Part shown: one piece after another, positions 1 through 5,663 of the stretch
Numbering within the stretch: the stretch's first letter is position 1
Layout of the letters: each line of letters starts with the position of its first letter
NCBI GenBank assembly: GCA_020344865.1
Contig: CP070830.1
Location: forward strand, 515,357 to 521,019
Length of the DNA stretch: 5,663 bases
Reading direction: 5' to 3'
Source of the DNA: Planctomycetota bacterium
GTDB taxonomy: Bacteria; Planctomycetota; Phycisphaerae; Sedimentisphaerales; Anaerobacaceae
The notes under the pieces: model-generated
Database searches by the model: none
Seen by the model: only the letters and a program-made list of their open reading frames with translations
What the model was told of the DNA's origin: nothing
Program-made: the position numbers and the translations under genes

Positions 1-441
1 ATTCTCTGCGGCGTGACCCGCCTCCATATAAACATAGCGAGTCCCCCGCTGCCCGTACCGACCCGTCGTCCTGCTGAACCGGGCCGCAAACACCAGTGTC
101 AGCGGTGCAGCTTCTACAAATTCCTGTCCCCAAGCTGCTAAGGCAAGTTCGCCGCGCAGGTCTTGTTCCTTCAGCTTCTCAAGTGAATGCTCACCGGGTA
201 AATAGTGAAAAAAACCATCACCCGTCACCACGAAAAGCTCTAACGGATAAGTCGCACCCGCCGAGGGTGCTGTGCGATAGCCCCTCCGTGCGTCCTGCCC
301 CTGAGCCGCCCAGGCCAGTTGGCCTATTTGCTCGATTGTAAGCTGCTTCGCCGAAAATTCCCGTCGGGACCGCCTGACTGCTATAGCCTGTTCCAGCGCA
401 AGCGAACCTTTTCGGTCAGGCTCAGGAAGTTTTATTATCAT
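1..441 (-). CDS. SagB-type nitroreductase-family dehydrogenase, N-terminal part (C-terminus cut by window edge)
   Basis: The minus-strand frame is open from an ATG at 441-439 to the left edge, giving 147 residues without a stop. The protein matches the SagB/ThcOx branch of the FMN-dependent nitroreductase fold. Visible motifs are RRSRREF at residues 23-29 (typical FMN-phosphate-binding arginine/serine stretch), APSAGATYP at 58-66, and EAGHAAEN at 140-147, where the family continues into its LGLG-type second flavin motif, lost here. Roughly the last quarter to third is missing. Family members oxidise azoline rings in ribosomal peptides (SagB, ThcOx), but many stand-alone homologues have no known substrate. 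There is no signal peptide, so a cytosolic location is expected. A second ATG at 447-445 is in frame and an in-frame TGA lies at 468-466, so the start is 441 or 447; neither has a strong Shine-Dalgarno sequence. It lies 90-96 bp after the DUF429 gene on the same strand. Family assignment is confident; the physiological reaction is unknown. Confidence 0.9.
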   Translation of the reverse strand, partial: MIIKLPEPDRKGSLALEQAIAVRRSRREFSAKQLTIEQIGQLAWAAQGQDARRGYRTAPSAGATYPLELFVVTGDGFFHYLPGEHSLEKLKEQDLRGELALAAWGQEFVEAAPLTLVFAARFSRTTGRYGQRGTRYVYMEAGHAAEN

Positions 442-537
442 GCCCATACGAAATCCAAACCTGTATCATCCCAATCCGCTTTCATCATATCTGCACGACC
501 TAATCTTGTCTACATACTTGCACCCCGAACTACAACA

Positions 538-1326
538 TTACCACCAATGCCGTTGCACGCCGGACTGCTCTAGCACAGGGCCCTCAGTATCGGGACAGAC
601 AATTTCCATCCTCAGACCCTTCCCGTCAAGCTCAGGCTCATCCGGCAACGTCCTGCCTCTTCCCCCAACTACCAAACCCGCCGTCCACGCTGCCACTAAC
701 GCATCTAGCGCATCATCCATCCCGAAACCACTTGCAGGCGACTCAGCCAAAACGCCGTCCAACTCCGTAAAGATTTTGAAAAGCAACCCATAACGACACG
801 CTTGGCCGGGAACGGTCTTCTTGTATTGTTGAATTGCATCTCCCCCGTTCAGCACCAAAAATGAAACTTCCGGATGCATCTCTCGCACACGGCTCTGAAG
901 CGCCGGCGTCATTAAGTCATCCACTTGTCTAATCTTCTCAAACAACGCAAAACTTTGCTTGCTCAACTTTTTACCGGAGTATTCATAGCTGATTGCGCTG
1001 GCTGCCTCGTAATCTCCCGCCGAAAGACAAGCCCTGACCGGTGCCGTAAATACACTGCTCGCCCGCTTGCCGCCAAGCACCCTTCGTGCTGCAATATCAC
1101 ATTCGCGTGGCTTGCCGCCGTCACTTAAGCCAATCGGAATATCGACGCAGACTAATTCGCACTCGCCCGTTTCCGAAAGTACTTCAGCAAAGTCCCTCGC
1201 CACAAAAAACCGCTTCAGCCCGAAAGAACACTCGTCCCCTTCCGACATCACTGACGCAACTGCAACGACCCAGCCTTTTTTACACCCATCCACGCCCGCG
1301 ACTCTGCATGATAGCATGTTTGACAT
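538..1326 (-). CDS. DUF429 family protein (predicted RNase H-like nuclease fold)
   Basis: This 262-residue protein matches the DUF429 family. It has GVDGCKKGWVVA at residues 11-22 with Asp13, VDIPIGL at 61-67 with Asp62, the R-x-CD-x-AR region at 74-81, the KRASSVFTAP segment at 87-96, KIRQVDD at 131-137, REMHPEVSF at 148-156 and DDALDALVAAWTA at 204-216. The family is predicted to adopt an RNase H-like fold; Asp13, Asp62, Glu149 or His151 and Asp205 or Asp208 are plausible metal-binding residues, so the acidic core looks intact. No biochemical activity is firmly established for the family as far as I know. I chose the ATG at 1326-1324 because GGGAG sits 8 bases upstream. The TTG at 1341 gives a 5-residue extension that would contain the Shine-Dalgarno sequence. 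The gene starts 33 bp after the THEP1-like gene stops and is probably co-transcribed with it. Confidence 0.88.
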   Translation of the reverse strand: MSNMLSCRVAGVDGCKKGWVVAVASVMSEGDECSFGLKRFFVARDFAEVLSETGECELVCVDIPIGLSDGGKPRECDIAARRVLGGKRASSVFTAPVRACLSAGDYEAASAISYEYSGKKLSKQSFALFEKIRQVDDLMTPALQSRVREMHPEVSFLVLNGGDAIQQYKKTVPGQACRYGLLFKIFTELDGVLAESPASGFGMDDALDALVAAWTAGLVVGGRGRTLPDEPELDGKGLRMEIVCPDTEGPVLEQSGVQRHWW

Positions 1327-1333
1327 CTGCAAT

Positions 1334-1339
1334 TCTCCC
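1334..1339 (-). promoter_or_regulatory. Shine-Dalgarno sequence (GGGAGA) that fixes the DUF429 start
   Basis: On the minus strand GGGAGA stands about 7-8 bases before the ATG at 1326-1324. It is the clearest ribosome-binding site in the minus-strand cluster. It decides between this ATG and the upstream in-frame TTG at 1341. Confidence 0.7.
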
Positions 1340-1359
1340 AATAAGGTTTTGCTGATAAA

Positions 1360-1902
1360 CTAAGACTGCCTTTTTAAAATAGACAAAACTTCCAAAATCT
1401 CAGCGATTGTTTTATCAAAACTCCCACGCTTTAAGGTAAAAAGTTTCACATCCGGGTCGCGCTTCACTTCAGAAATCAGCCCGCCGCCTTTCTGCGCGAC
1501 CGTAGCTAACACACTCTTGTCAGATTCGAACAGCCTCCGTGCCGCACCGACAAATCTTCCGGACAAACACTCCATCTTGCCGATTTCATCAATGATAAAC
1601 AGCTCAGTCCCCTCCCGCTCCAGGTCCAACATCGGAACTACCTGCTCCTCAAAGCCTGCGACGTCCACACCATATCTGCCAACCTTAAAACGCCCTTTGA
1701 TATCAATGTGGGCCAGCACCCCGCTTGTTCCATCCAGCTCAATCCAGCGGAAGCCTTTGCGCGTACTACCCTCCCGAATCTCCTCGGTATAGAAGCCTGC
1801 TGCCTTTTGGCAGTCGAGCCTCTCTATGATTTGCATTACGGCCGTTGTTTTGCCGCAGCCCGGCAGGCCCGTAACCAGTATCTTAGCGGATTTCAATGAC
1901 AT
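1360..1902 (-). CDS. THEP1-type nucleoside-triphosphatase (NTPase_1 family)
   Basis: This 180-residue P-loop protein matches the THEP1/NTPase_1 family of small NTPases, and its length is typical. Visible motifs are the Walker A loop GLPGCGKTT at residues 12-20, the family signature GFYTEEIRE at 36-44 followed by RKGFRWIEL at 48-56, VGRYGVDV at 74-81, and the Walker B strand LFIIDEIGKME at 101-111 with Asp105 and Glu106. Later come VLATVAQKGGG at 131-141 and SEVKRDPDVKLF at 144-155. Characterised members hydrolyse ATP, GTP and other NTPs slowly, resemble nucleotide or polynucleotide kinases, and have no settled cellular role. The protein should be cytosolic. It starts 28 bp after the polX stop and ends 33 bp before the DUF429 start, so an operon is likely. 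The ATG at 1902-1900 has only a weak purine stretch upstream, which could mean translation is coupled to polX. Confidence 0.93.
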   Translation of the reverse strand: MSLKSAKILVTGLPGCGKTTAVMQIIERLDCQKAAGFYTEEIREGSTRKGFRWIELDGTSGVLAHIDIKGRFKVGRYGVDVAGFEEQVVPMLDLEREGTELFIIDEIGKMECLSGRFVGAARRLFESDKSVLATVAQKGGGLISEVKRDPDVKLFTLKRGSFDKTIAEILEVLSILKRQS

Positions 1903-1930
1903 ACTCTGCCACTTGTTTGCGTCTGTTTGC

Positions 1931-3661
1931 TCAACGTTTCCTCTTGCTCGCGGCCCAGCTCTTCATTTTCTCGGCCGAGAGCGTATTCAGCACATCCGCC
2001 TGCGTCGCCCACCCTCGCGCTGCCGTCGCCACCCCGAAGCCCATCAGCCCTAATTGCTCAATGCTGTGGGCATCGGTCCCGATGGCAAGCTTGACCCCCG
2101 CCTCAATCGCCATCTTGCAGTGCGTATCTTTCAGGTCCAGACGCCACGGATTTGCGTTCACCTCCAGCGCGGTGCCTGTCTCGGCGGCATGTTTCACTAC
2201 GGCTGCAATATCGATATCCATAGCCTCGCGCTGCCCGATGAGCCGTCCCGTCGGGTGCGAGATGCAGTGAACATACGGATTGTCCATCGCTTTCAACGTA
2301 CGGGTGGTTACCTTCTCGCGCGGGCTGGCCAGACCCGAATGTATCGCAGCTATAACGAAGTCCAGCTCCGCAAGCAACTTGTTATCAAAATCCAGAGAGC
2401 TGTCAGCAAGGATATCAACTTCGGTCCCGGCCAGGATTGTTATCCCTTTTAACTGTTCGTTGAGCCTGCGGATTTGCTTAATCTGCCTGCCCAGCTCCTT
2501 GGGCGACAGCCCACTTGCAATTGCGGAGGACTTCGAGTGGTCCGTAACACAAATATATTTATACCCCAGCTTCTTCGCGGCCCTGGCAAGCTCGGATATG
2601 TCACAGTTGCCGTCTGAGGCGTTTGTGTGAACATGGAGGTCGCCCTTAATGTCCTCCGACTCGACCGCTTCAGGCAGGCAATGATTCTTGGCAGCCTCCA
2701 CTTCTCCACGGTCTTCACGCAGCATCGGGCCAATATAATCGAGGCCGAGTTTCTGATATATCTCCTCCTCGACCGCCCCCGCAATCGTTCTCTTACCCTT
2801 AAAAAGCCCGTACTCATTCAACTTCAACTTCGCCTTTACAGCTATCTCTCTTAAGCGCACATTGTGTTGTTTTGACCCCGTAAAGTACTGCGCCGCCGCT
2901 CCGAAACTTTCGCGGGGCACCACGCGAACATCGACGTGCACTGGACAGCTCTCGGTCCGAATCATAGCCGAGCCTTTCGTCGCCCCCGCCGCGAGTACCT
3001 CCTGCACAAATGGGGCCTTTGTAAATGCTTCGATAATTCGCTTTCCCTTATTCGCTGCCACAAGTATGTCAACATCGCCGATGGTCTCCGCCCGCCGCCG
3101 CACCGACCCCGCCTCCTGCATTCTCTGAATCCCCGCGAGCCCTTCCAGTTCGGCAATCACCAAGTCCGCCGCTTCTAACGCTTGGTCAAGCCGTATCCGC
3201 CCCGTAGCTCTCTCCAGAAATTCAATCCCCTTTGCTATCCCGGCCGCCTTCTTATCGCCAAAACCGGACAGTTCAGCGACGGCCCCGCTCGCAATCGCGT
3301 CCTTTAGCTCGGCAATGCTTGTTACCTTTAATTTCTCGTATATCGCCTTAACGCCCTTTGGCCCCATCCCCGGTATCGTAAGCAGCTCCAGCAGCGTCGG
3401 CGGGATTTTCTTAAGAAGTTCCTTATGGGCGGTTATAGTGCCCGTCTTTAGAAATTCTTCTATCTTTGCGAGGCTTGATTTACCGATGCCCGGTGTCTCC
3501 GCCAACCGGCCCGTCGCCAGCGCCATCTCGACGTCGCTCGGCATATCGGAAATAATGCGAGCCACCTTGCGGTAGCTGTTGATGCGGAATCGGTCCTCGC
3601 CGAGTATCTCCATTATGTCCGCCATCTGCTCGAAAAGCTCACTCAGTAGCGCGTTTTTCAT
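1931..3661 (-). CDS. polX: Family X DNA polymerase with PHP domain (PolX)
   Basis: This 576-residue protein is full length for bacterial PolX (about 570). The N-terminal polymerase-beta-like part has helix-hairpin-helix segments at TPGIGKSS (56-63), IPGMGPKG (96-103) and SGFGDKKA (132-139). The nucleotidyltransferase palm shows GSVRRR at 185-190, GDVDIL at 195-200 with catalytic Asp196 and Asp198, the third Asp244 in VHVDVRV, and FTGSKQHNVRLRE at 260-272. The C-terminal PHP domain starts near 340 and retains all nine expected metal ligands: His343, His345, Asp350, His375, Glu414, His441, His469, Asp530 and His532. Both the gap-filling polymerase and the PHP nuclease (3'-5' exonuclease and AP-endonuclease in studied homologues) should therefore be active. 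The expected role is cytoplasmic base-excision or gap repair. It is the first gene of the minus-strand cluster. The ATG has no Shine-Dalgarno sequence and lies 7 bp after a TATAAT box, so the mRNA may be leaderless. Confidence 0.97.
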   Translation of the reverse strand: MKNALLSELFEQMADIMEILGEDRFRINSYRKVARIISDMPSDVEMALATGRLAETPGIGKSSLAKIEEFLKTGTITAHKELLKKIPPTLLELLTIPGMGPKGVKAIYEKLKVTSIAELKDAIASGAVAELSGFGDKKAAGIAKGIEFLERATGRIRLDQALEAADLVIAELEGLAGIQRMQEAGSVRRRAETIGDVDILVAANKGKRIIEAFTKAPFVQEVLAAGATKGSAMIRTESCPVHVDVRVVPRESFGAAAQYFTGSKQHNVRLREIAVKAKLKLNEYGLFKGKRTIAGAVEEEIYQKLGLDYIGPMLREDRGEVEAAKNHCLPEAVESEDIKGDLHVHTNASDGNCDISELARAAKKLGYKYICVTDHSKSSAIASGLSPKELGRQIKQIRRLNEQLKGITILAGTEVDILADSSLDFDNKLLAELDFVIAAIHSGLASPREKVTTRTLKAMDNPYVHCISHPTGRLIGQREAMDIDIAAVVKHAAETGTALEVNANPWRLDLKDTHCKMAIEAGVKLAIGTDAHSIEQLGLMGFGVATAARGWATQADVLNTLSAEKMKSWAASKRKR

Positions 3662-3665
3662 GAAA

Positions 3666-3678
3666 CCGATTATATCGG
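3666..3678. repeat. Perfect 13-bp palindrome over the polX -10 box
   Basis: CCGAT and ATCGG form perfect 5-bp arms around a 3-bp centre (TAT). The palindrome contains the whole putative polX -10 box, so a repressor bound here would block initiation. It is short enough to be chance, and no regulator is identified in the window. Confidence 0.35.
3669..3674 (-). promoter_or_regulatory. Putative -10 box of the polX promoter (leaderless arrangement)
   Basis: On the minus strand a perfect TATAAT runs from 3674 to 3669, and only 7 bases (CGGTTTC) separate it from the polX ATG at 3661. A normal -10 to +1 distance would start transcription at or beside the A of the ATG. The -35 region is poor; TTGTTT with about 15 bp spacing is the best I see. 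The placement is observed, and promoter activity is inferred. Confidence 0.5.
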
Positions 3679-3745
3679 CAAAGAAATAAAAACAAAGGCT
3701 AATTCCGCCCTAACAACGACGCCTGACACTACCCATAATGGTCGC

Positions 3746-3831
3746 CTCTTTTCGCTTGACCGAAACGCACCAAACCGCTATGTATAATCGAAAATCAACC
3801 TAACTAAAACCAAAGACTGATGCGAAAAGAG
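3746..3831. repeat. 10-bp inverted repeat across the divergent intergenic region
   Basis: CTCTTTTCGC at 3746-3755 is the exact reverse complement of GCGAAAAGAG at 3822-3831, with 66 bp between the arms. Seen by strand, the same motif lies once in the upstream region of each divergent gene. The right arm ends 5 bases before the cobA-hemD ATG and includes the AAAAGAG stretch that would serve as its weak Shine-Dalgarno sequence. It could be a pair of operator half-sites. It could instead form an RNA stem, but only if transcription starts upstream of 3746. Confidence 0.4.
3783..3788 (+). promoter_or_regulatory. Putative -10 box of the cobA-hemD/hemL promoter
   Basis: A perfect TATAAT on the plus strand lies 48 bp before the cobA-hemD ATG, which would give a 5' leader of roughly 40 bases. 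The only good -35 candidate, TTGACC at 3756-3761, has a 21-bp spacer, longer than sigma-70 promoters normally allow. The box is observed; its use as a promoter is inferred. Confidence 0.4.
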
Positions 3832-3836
3832 CCAAT

Positions 3837-5222
3837 ATGCCGCAGGCAAAGGCCTATCTTGTAGGTGCGGGTCCGGGCGACGCCGAATTAATCACCCTGA
3901 AGGGCTATCAATTGATATGCCGGGCCGATGTCATCCTCTATGACCACCTGATACCGCCGGAACTGCTGAAGCTCGCCAGGCCAAACGCCCAATTAATCTC
4001 GGTCGGGAAATCAGCCGGCCGACACACTATACCGCAGCCCGAAATAAACAAGCTCCTCGTCGAAAAGGCCAAACAAAATAACACCATCGTCCGTCTAAAA
4101 GGCGGTGACCCGTTCCTCTTTGGAAGAGGTGCTGAGGAGGCCCAGGCCTGCTTCGACGCCGGAATAGATTTTGAACTCGTCCCCGGAATAACCAGCGCAA
4201 TTGCCGCCCCGTCTTACGCAGGGATTCCAGCTACCCACCGTGATTATGCGTCCAGCGTCGCCGTCATAACCGGACATCGAAAAGACGACCAGCCGATTGA
4301 AATACCAAAGGCCGACACACTCATCTTCCTCATGGGTGTCGCCAACATCCAGAAAATCATACAGTCTGTTATCGATGCCGGCTGGCCGGGCAATACCAAA
4401 ATCGCCGCCATACAAAACGGAACCTGCTACAACCAGAAGGTAATCACCGGCACCCTGGAAAACTTCGTCGAGACAGTCCGGAAGGAAAACCTAAAGCCCC
4501 CGGCCGTCTTTGTCGTGGGCAAAGTCGTAGAACTCCACGAAACCCTAAACTGGTTCTCCGAGAAACCGAGAGTACTCGTTCTCGGTATGCACCCGGAAAA
4601 GTACAAGCACCTCGGAACCATCGTACACCGTCAGATAATCGACTGCGTCCCCCTTAACGACTATTATCGCGCCGACCGGACGCTGAAACACCTCGACTCG
4701 TTCGACTGGCTCGTATTTACCAGCGCAAACGGAGTAAGATTCTTCTTCAAAAGGTTAAACGCCCTCGGCTCCGACGCCAGGGCCCTCGCCTCTGTAAAAA
4801 TCGCCGCAATCGGCAAAACCACCGCCGAGACCCTCACCGAGTTCGGAATCGTGGCCGATATGGTCCCGGACAACGAATCAAGCGCAGGCCTGCTCGAGAA
4901 GTTCAGTTCCATCGACATAAGAAATAAAAGGTTCTTGCTCCCCCAGTCTGATATAGCCTCGGCTGAATTGCCGGATGGCCTGGTCAACATGGGGGCTGAA
5001 ATCGAAAAGCTCACCATATACAAAACCGTTGAGATAGACCCGCCTGATGTCGATTTCGATTATATTGACCGGATACTTTTTACAAGCAGCTCAACCGTTC
5101 GTGCCTTCGTAAAAAGATTTGGCCCGCCCCTGCCACGCATCAAAGTCTACGCCCTTGGTCCGCCAACTCAGGCCGAAGCTAAAAAGCACAACATCGACGC
5201 CGAGGTCCTGCAGGGAACTTAA
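3837..5222 (+). CDS. cobA-hemD: Fused uroporphyrinogen-III C-methyltransferase / uroporphyrinogen-III synthase (CobA-HemD)
   Basis: This 461-residue protein joins two tetrapyrrole enzymes. Residues 4-240 are an SAM-dependent methyltransferase that converts uroporphyrinogen III to precorrin-2. Its motifs are GAGPGD at 10-15, YDHLIPPELL at 35-44, VRLKGGDPFLFGRGAEE at 85-101, PGITSAIAAPSYAGIPATHR at 116-135 and the FLMG strand at 164-167. Residues 244-461 are HemD, which cyclises hydroxymethylbilane to uroporphyrinogen III: FTSANGV at 294-300, AIGKTTAETL at 324-333, LLPQSDIAS at 367-375, FTSSSTVRAF at 415-424 and ALGPPTQAEA at 439-448. The first HemD strand (RVLVLGMHP, 245-253) is diverged from the usual VLVTR start and this domain is slightly short. 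The CysG-type dehydrogenase/ferrochelatase domain is absent. The fusion hands uroporphyrinogen III straight towards siroheme, cobalamin or siroheme-dependent haem. The ATG has a weak AGAG 5 bases upstream. hemL follows immediately, so the two are co-transcribed. Confidence 0.95.
   Translation: MPQAKAYLVGAGPGDAELITLKGYQLICRADVILYDHLIPPELLKLARPNAQLISVGKSAGRHTIPQPEINKLLVEKAKQNNTIVRLKGGDPFLFGRGAEEAQACFDAGIDFELVPGITSAIAAPSYAGIPATHRDYASSVAVITGHRKDDQPIEIPKADTLIFLMGVANIQKIIQSVIDAGWPGNTKIAAIQNGTCYNQKVITGTLENFVETVRKENLKPPAVFVVGKVVELHETLNWFSEKPRVLVLGMHPEKYKHLGTIVHRQIIDCVPLNDYYRADRTLKHLDSFDWLVFTSANGVRFFFKRLNALGSDARALASVKIAAIGKTTAETLTEFGIVADMVPDNESSAGLLEKFSSIDIRNKRFLLPQSDIASAELPDGLVNMGAEIEKLTIYKTVEIDPPDVDFDYIDRILFTSSSTVRAFVKRFGPPLPRIKVYALGPPTQAEAKKHNIDAEVLQGT
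5212..5216 (+). promoter_or_regulatory. Shine-Dalgarno sequence of hemL inside the end of cobA-hemD
   Basis: AGGGA lies 6 bases before the hemL ATG and within the last codons of cobA-hemD. The upstream TAA stop abuts the ATG with no gap, which favours translational coupling of the two genes. Confidence 0.7.
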
Positions 5223-5663
5223 ATGAGTAACAATAAAAACCTTAACCTGTTCCGCCGCGCCGCAAAAGTCATCCCCGGCGGCGTTAACAGCCCAGTCAGA
5301 GCATTCAAGGCCGTTCACGCAAGCCCAATATTCGTCAAAAAGGCAAAGGGCCCTTACATCTACGATGCCAACGGCAAAAGATACATCGATTACTGTCTCT
5401 CCTGGGGGCCTATGATACTCGGCCACGCCAATAGATACGTCCTCGACCACGTCAAGAAAGTAATGGCCAAAGGAACCAGCTTCGGAATACCAACAGAGCT
5501 TGAAACTCAGCTTGCAAAAATGATAACCGCCGCAATCGACTCAGTCGAAAAAGTCCGTTTCGTCAGTTCCGGCACCGAGGCCGTTATGACCGCGGTTCGC
5601 CTCGCGCGTGGTTGTACCGGCCGGGACAAAATCATAAAGTTCATCGGCTGCTACCACGGCCAC
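5223..5663 (+). CDS. hemL: Glutamate-1-semialdehyde 2,1-aminomutase, N-terminal part (C-terminus cut by window edge)
   Basis: The frame is open from the ATG to the right edge and encodes 147 residues, about a third of the usual 425-430. It shows the HemL hallmarks in order: IPGGVNSPVRAF at 17-28, the YIYDANGKRYIDY segment at 45-57, SWGPMILGHA at 60-69, TSFGIPTELE at 85-94, VRFVSSGTEA at 111-120 (phosphate-binding part of the pyridoxal-phosphate site), MTAVRLARG at 122-130 and KFIGCYHGH at 139-147. The enzyme converts glutamate-1-semialdehyde to 5-aminolevulinate, the last step of the C5 route, in the cytosol. The catalytic lysine lies beyond the window, so activity cannot be confirmed. The SSGTEA and SWGP motifs separate it from other class-III aminotransferases. 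The gene directly follows cobA-hemD. It implies that this organism makes 5-aminolevulinate from glutamyl-tRNA rather than from glycine. Confidence 0.97.
   Translation, partial: MSNNKNLNLFRRAAKVIPGGVNSPVRAFKAVHASPIFVKKAKGPYIYDANGKRYIDYCLSWGPMILGHANRYVLDHVKKVMAKGTSFGIPTELETQLAKMITAAIDSVEKVRFVSSGTEAVMTAVRLARGCTGRDKIIKFIGCYHGH

Noticed and set aside
442..537. Possible terminator or separate promoter between DUF429 and the SagB-type gene
   Set aside because: I found no GC-rich hairpin with a T-run and no clear -35/-10 pair on the minus strand in this stretch, so neither a break nor a join of the operon is supported here.
96..793. Plus-strand open frames at 96-341, 319-573 and 440-793
   Set aside because: They lie antisense to the SagB and DUF429 genes, are rich in Ser, Pro, Thr and Arg as expected for shadows of GC-biased codons, and show no recognisable motifs.
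1327..1341. Upstream TTG start adding five residues to the DUF429 protein
   Set aside because: The extension would contain the GGGAGA Shine-Dalgarno sequence that is well placed for the ATG at 1326, and family similarity begins only after that ATG.
1896..3575. Several plus-strand open frames antisense to polX, and the minus-strand frame at 2449-2817
   Set aside because: The polX frame is intact over its full length with all catalytic residues, so these other-frame readings are shadows, not evidence of overlapping genes or a frameshift.
3756..3788. Classical sigma-70 promoter TTGACC plus TATAAT for cobA-hemD
   Set aside because: The spacer is 21 bp, outside the usual 16-18 bp, so I report only the -10 box and do not claim the pair.
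4095..5450. Minus-strand open frames antisense to cobA-hemD and hemL
   Set aside because: They overlap strongly supported coding sequence and show no family motifs or plausible ribosome-binding sites.

Overview
This 5.7 kb window looks like ordinary bacterial chromosome, densely coded and of mid-range GC. It holds two transcription units that diverge from a 175-bp intergenic region (3662-3836). I see no mobile element, CRISPR array, tRNA or rRNA. The gene content resembles anaerobic or sediment bacteria, and the SagB, DUF429, THEP1 and PolX set together with weak Shine-Dalgarno usage would suit Planctomycetota (Phycisphaerae-like). That taxonomic guess is weak inference.

The left arm is on the minus strand and reads from 3661 down to the window edge. 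Its order is polX (bifunctional family X DNA polymerase with a PHP nuclease domain), a THEP1-type nucleoside-triphosphatase, a DUF429 protein with a predicted RNase H-like fold, and the N-terminal half of a SagB-type nitroreductase-family oxidoreductase that runs off the left edge. The gaps between genes are 28, 33 and about 90-96 bp, so the first three genes probably form an operon and the fourth may belong to it. PolX, THEP1 and DUF429 all point to nucleic acid or nucleotide chemistry. SagB does not obviously fit that theme.

The right arm is on the plus strand. It carries a fused uroporphyrinogen-III C-methyltransferase/uroporphyrinogen-III synthase (CobA-HemD, 3837-5222), followed with no gap by hemL (glutamate-1-semialdehyde aminomutase, 5223 to the right edge). 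Together they supply early tetrapyrrole precursors and divert uroporphyrinogen III to precorrin-2, the branch to siroheme, cobalamin and siroheme-dependent haem.

The intergenic region contains a TATAAT box facing each way. The one facing polX lies 7 bp before the ATG and inside a perfect 13-bp palindrome, which suggests a leaderless, possibly operator-controlled polX transcript. A 10-bp motif (GCGAAAAGAG) also occurs once on each strand there, and the plus-strand copy covers the ribosome-binding region of cobA-hemD. I found no convincing new system. The most useful leads are the two promoter arrangements, the conserved-looking but poorly characterised PolX/THEP1/DUF429 cluster, and the truncated SagB gene.
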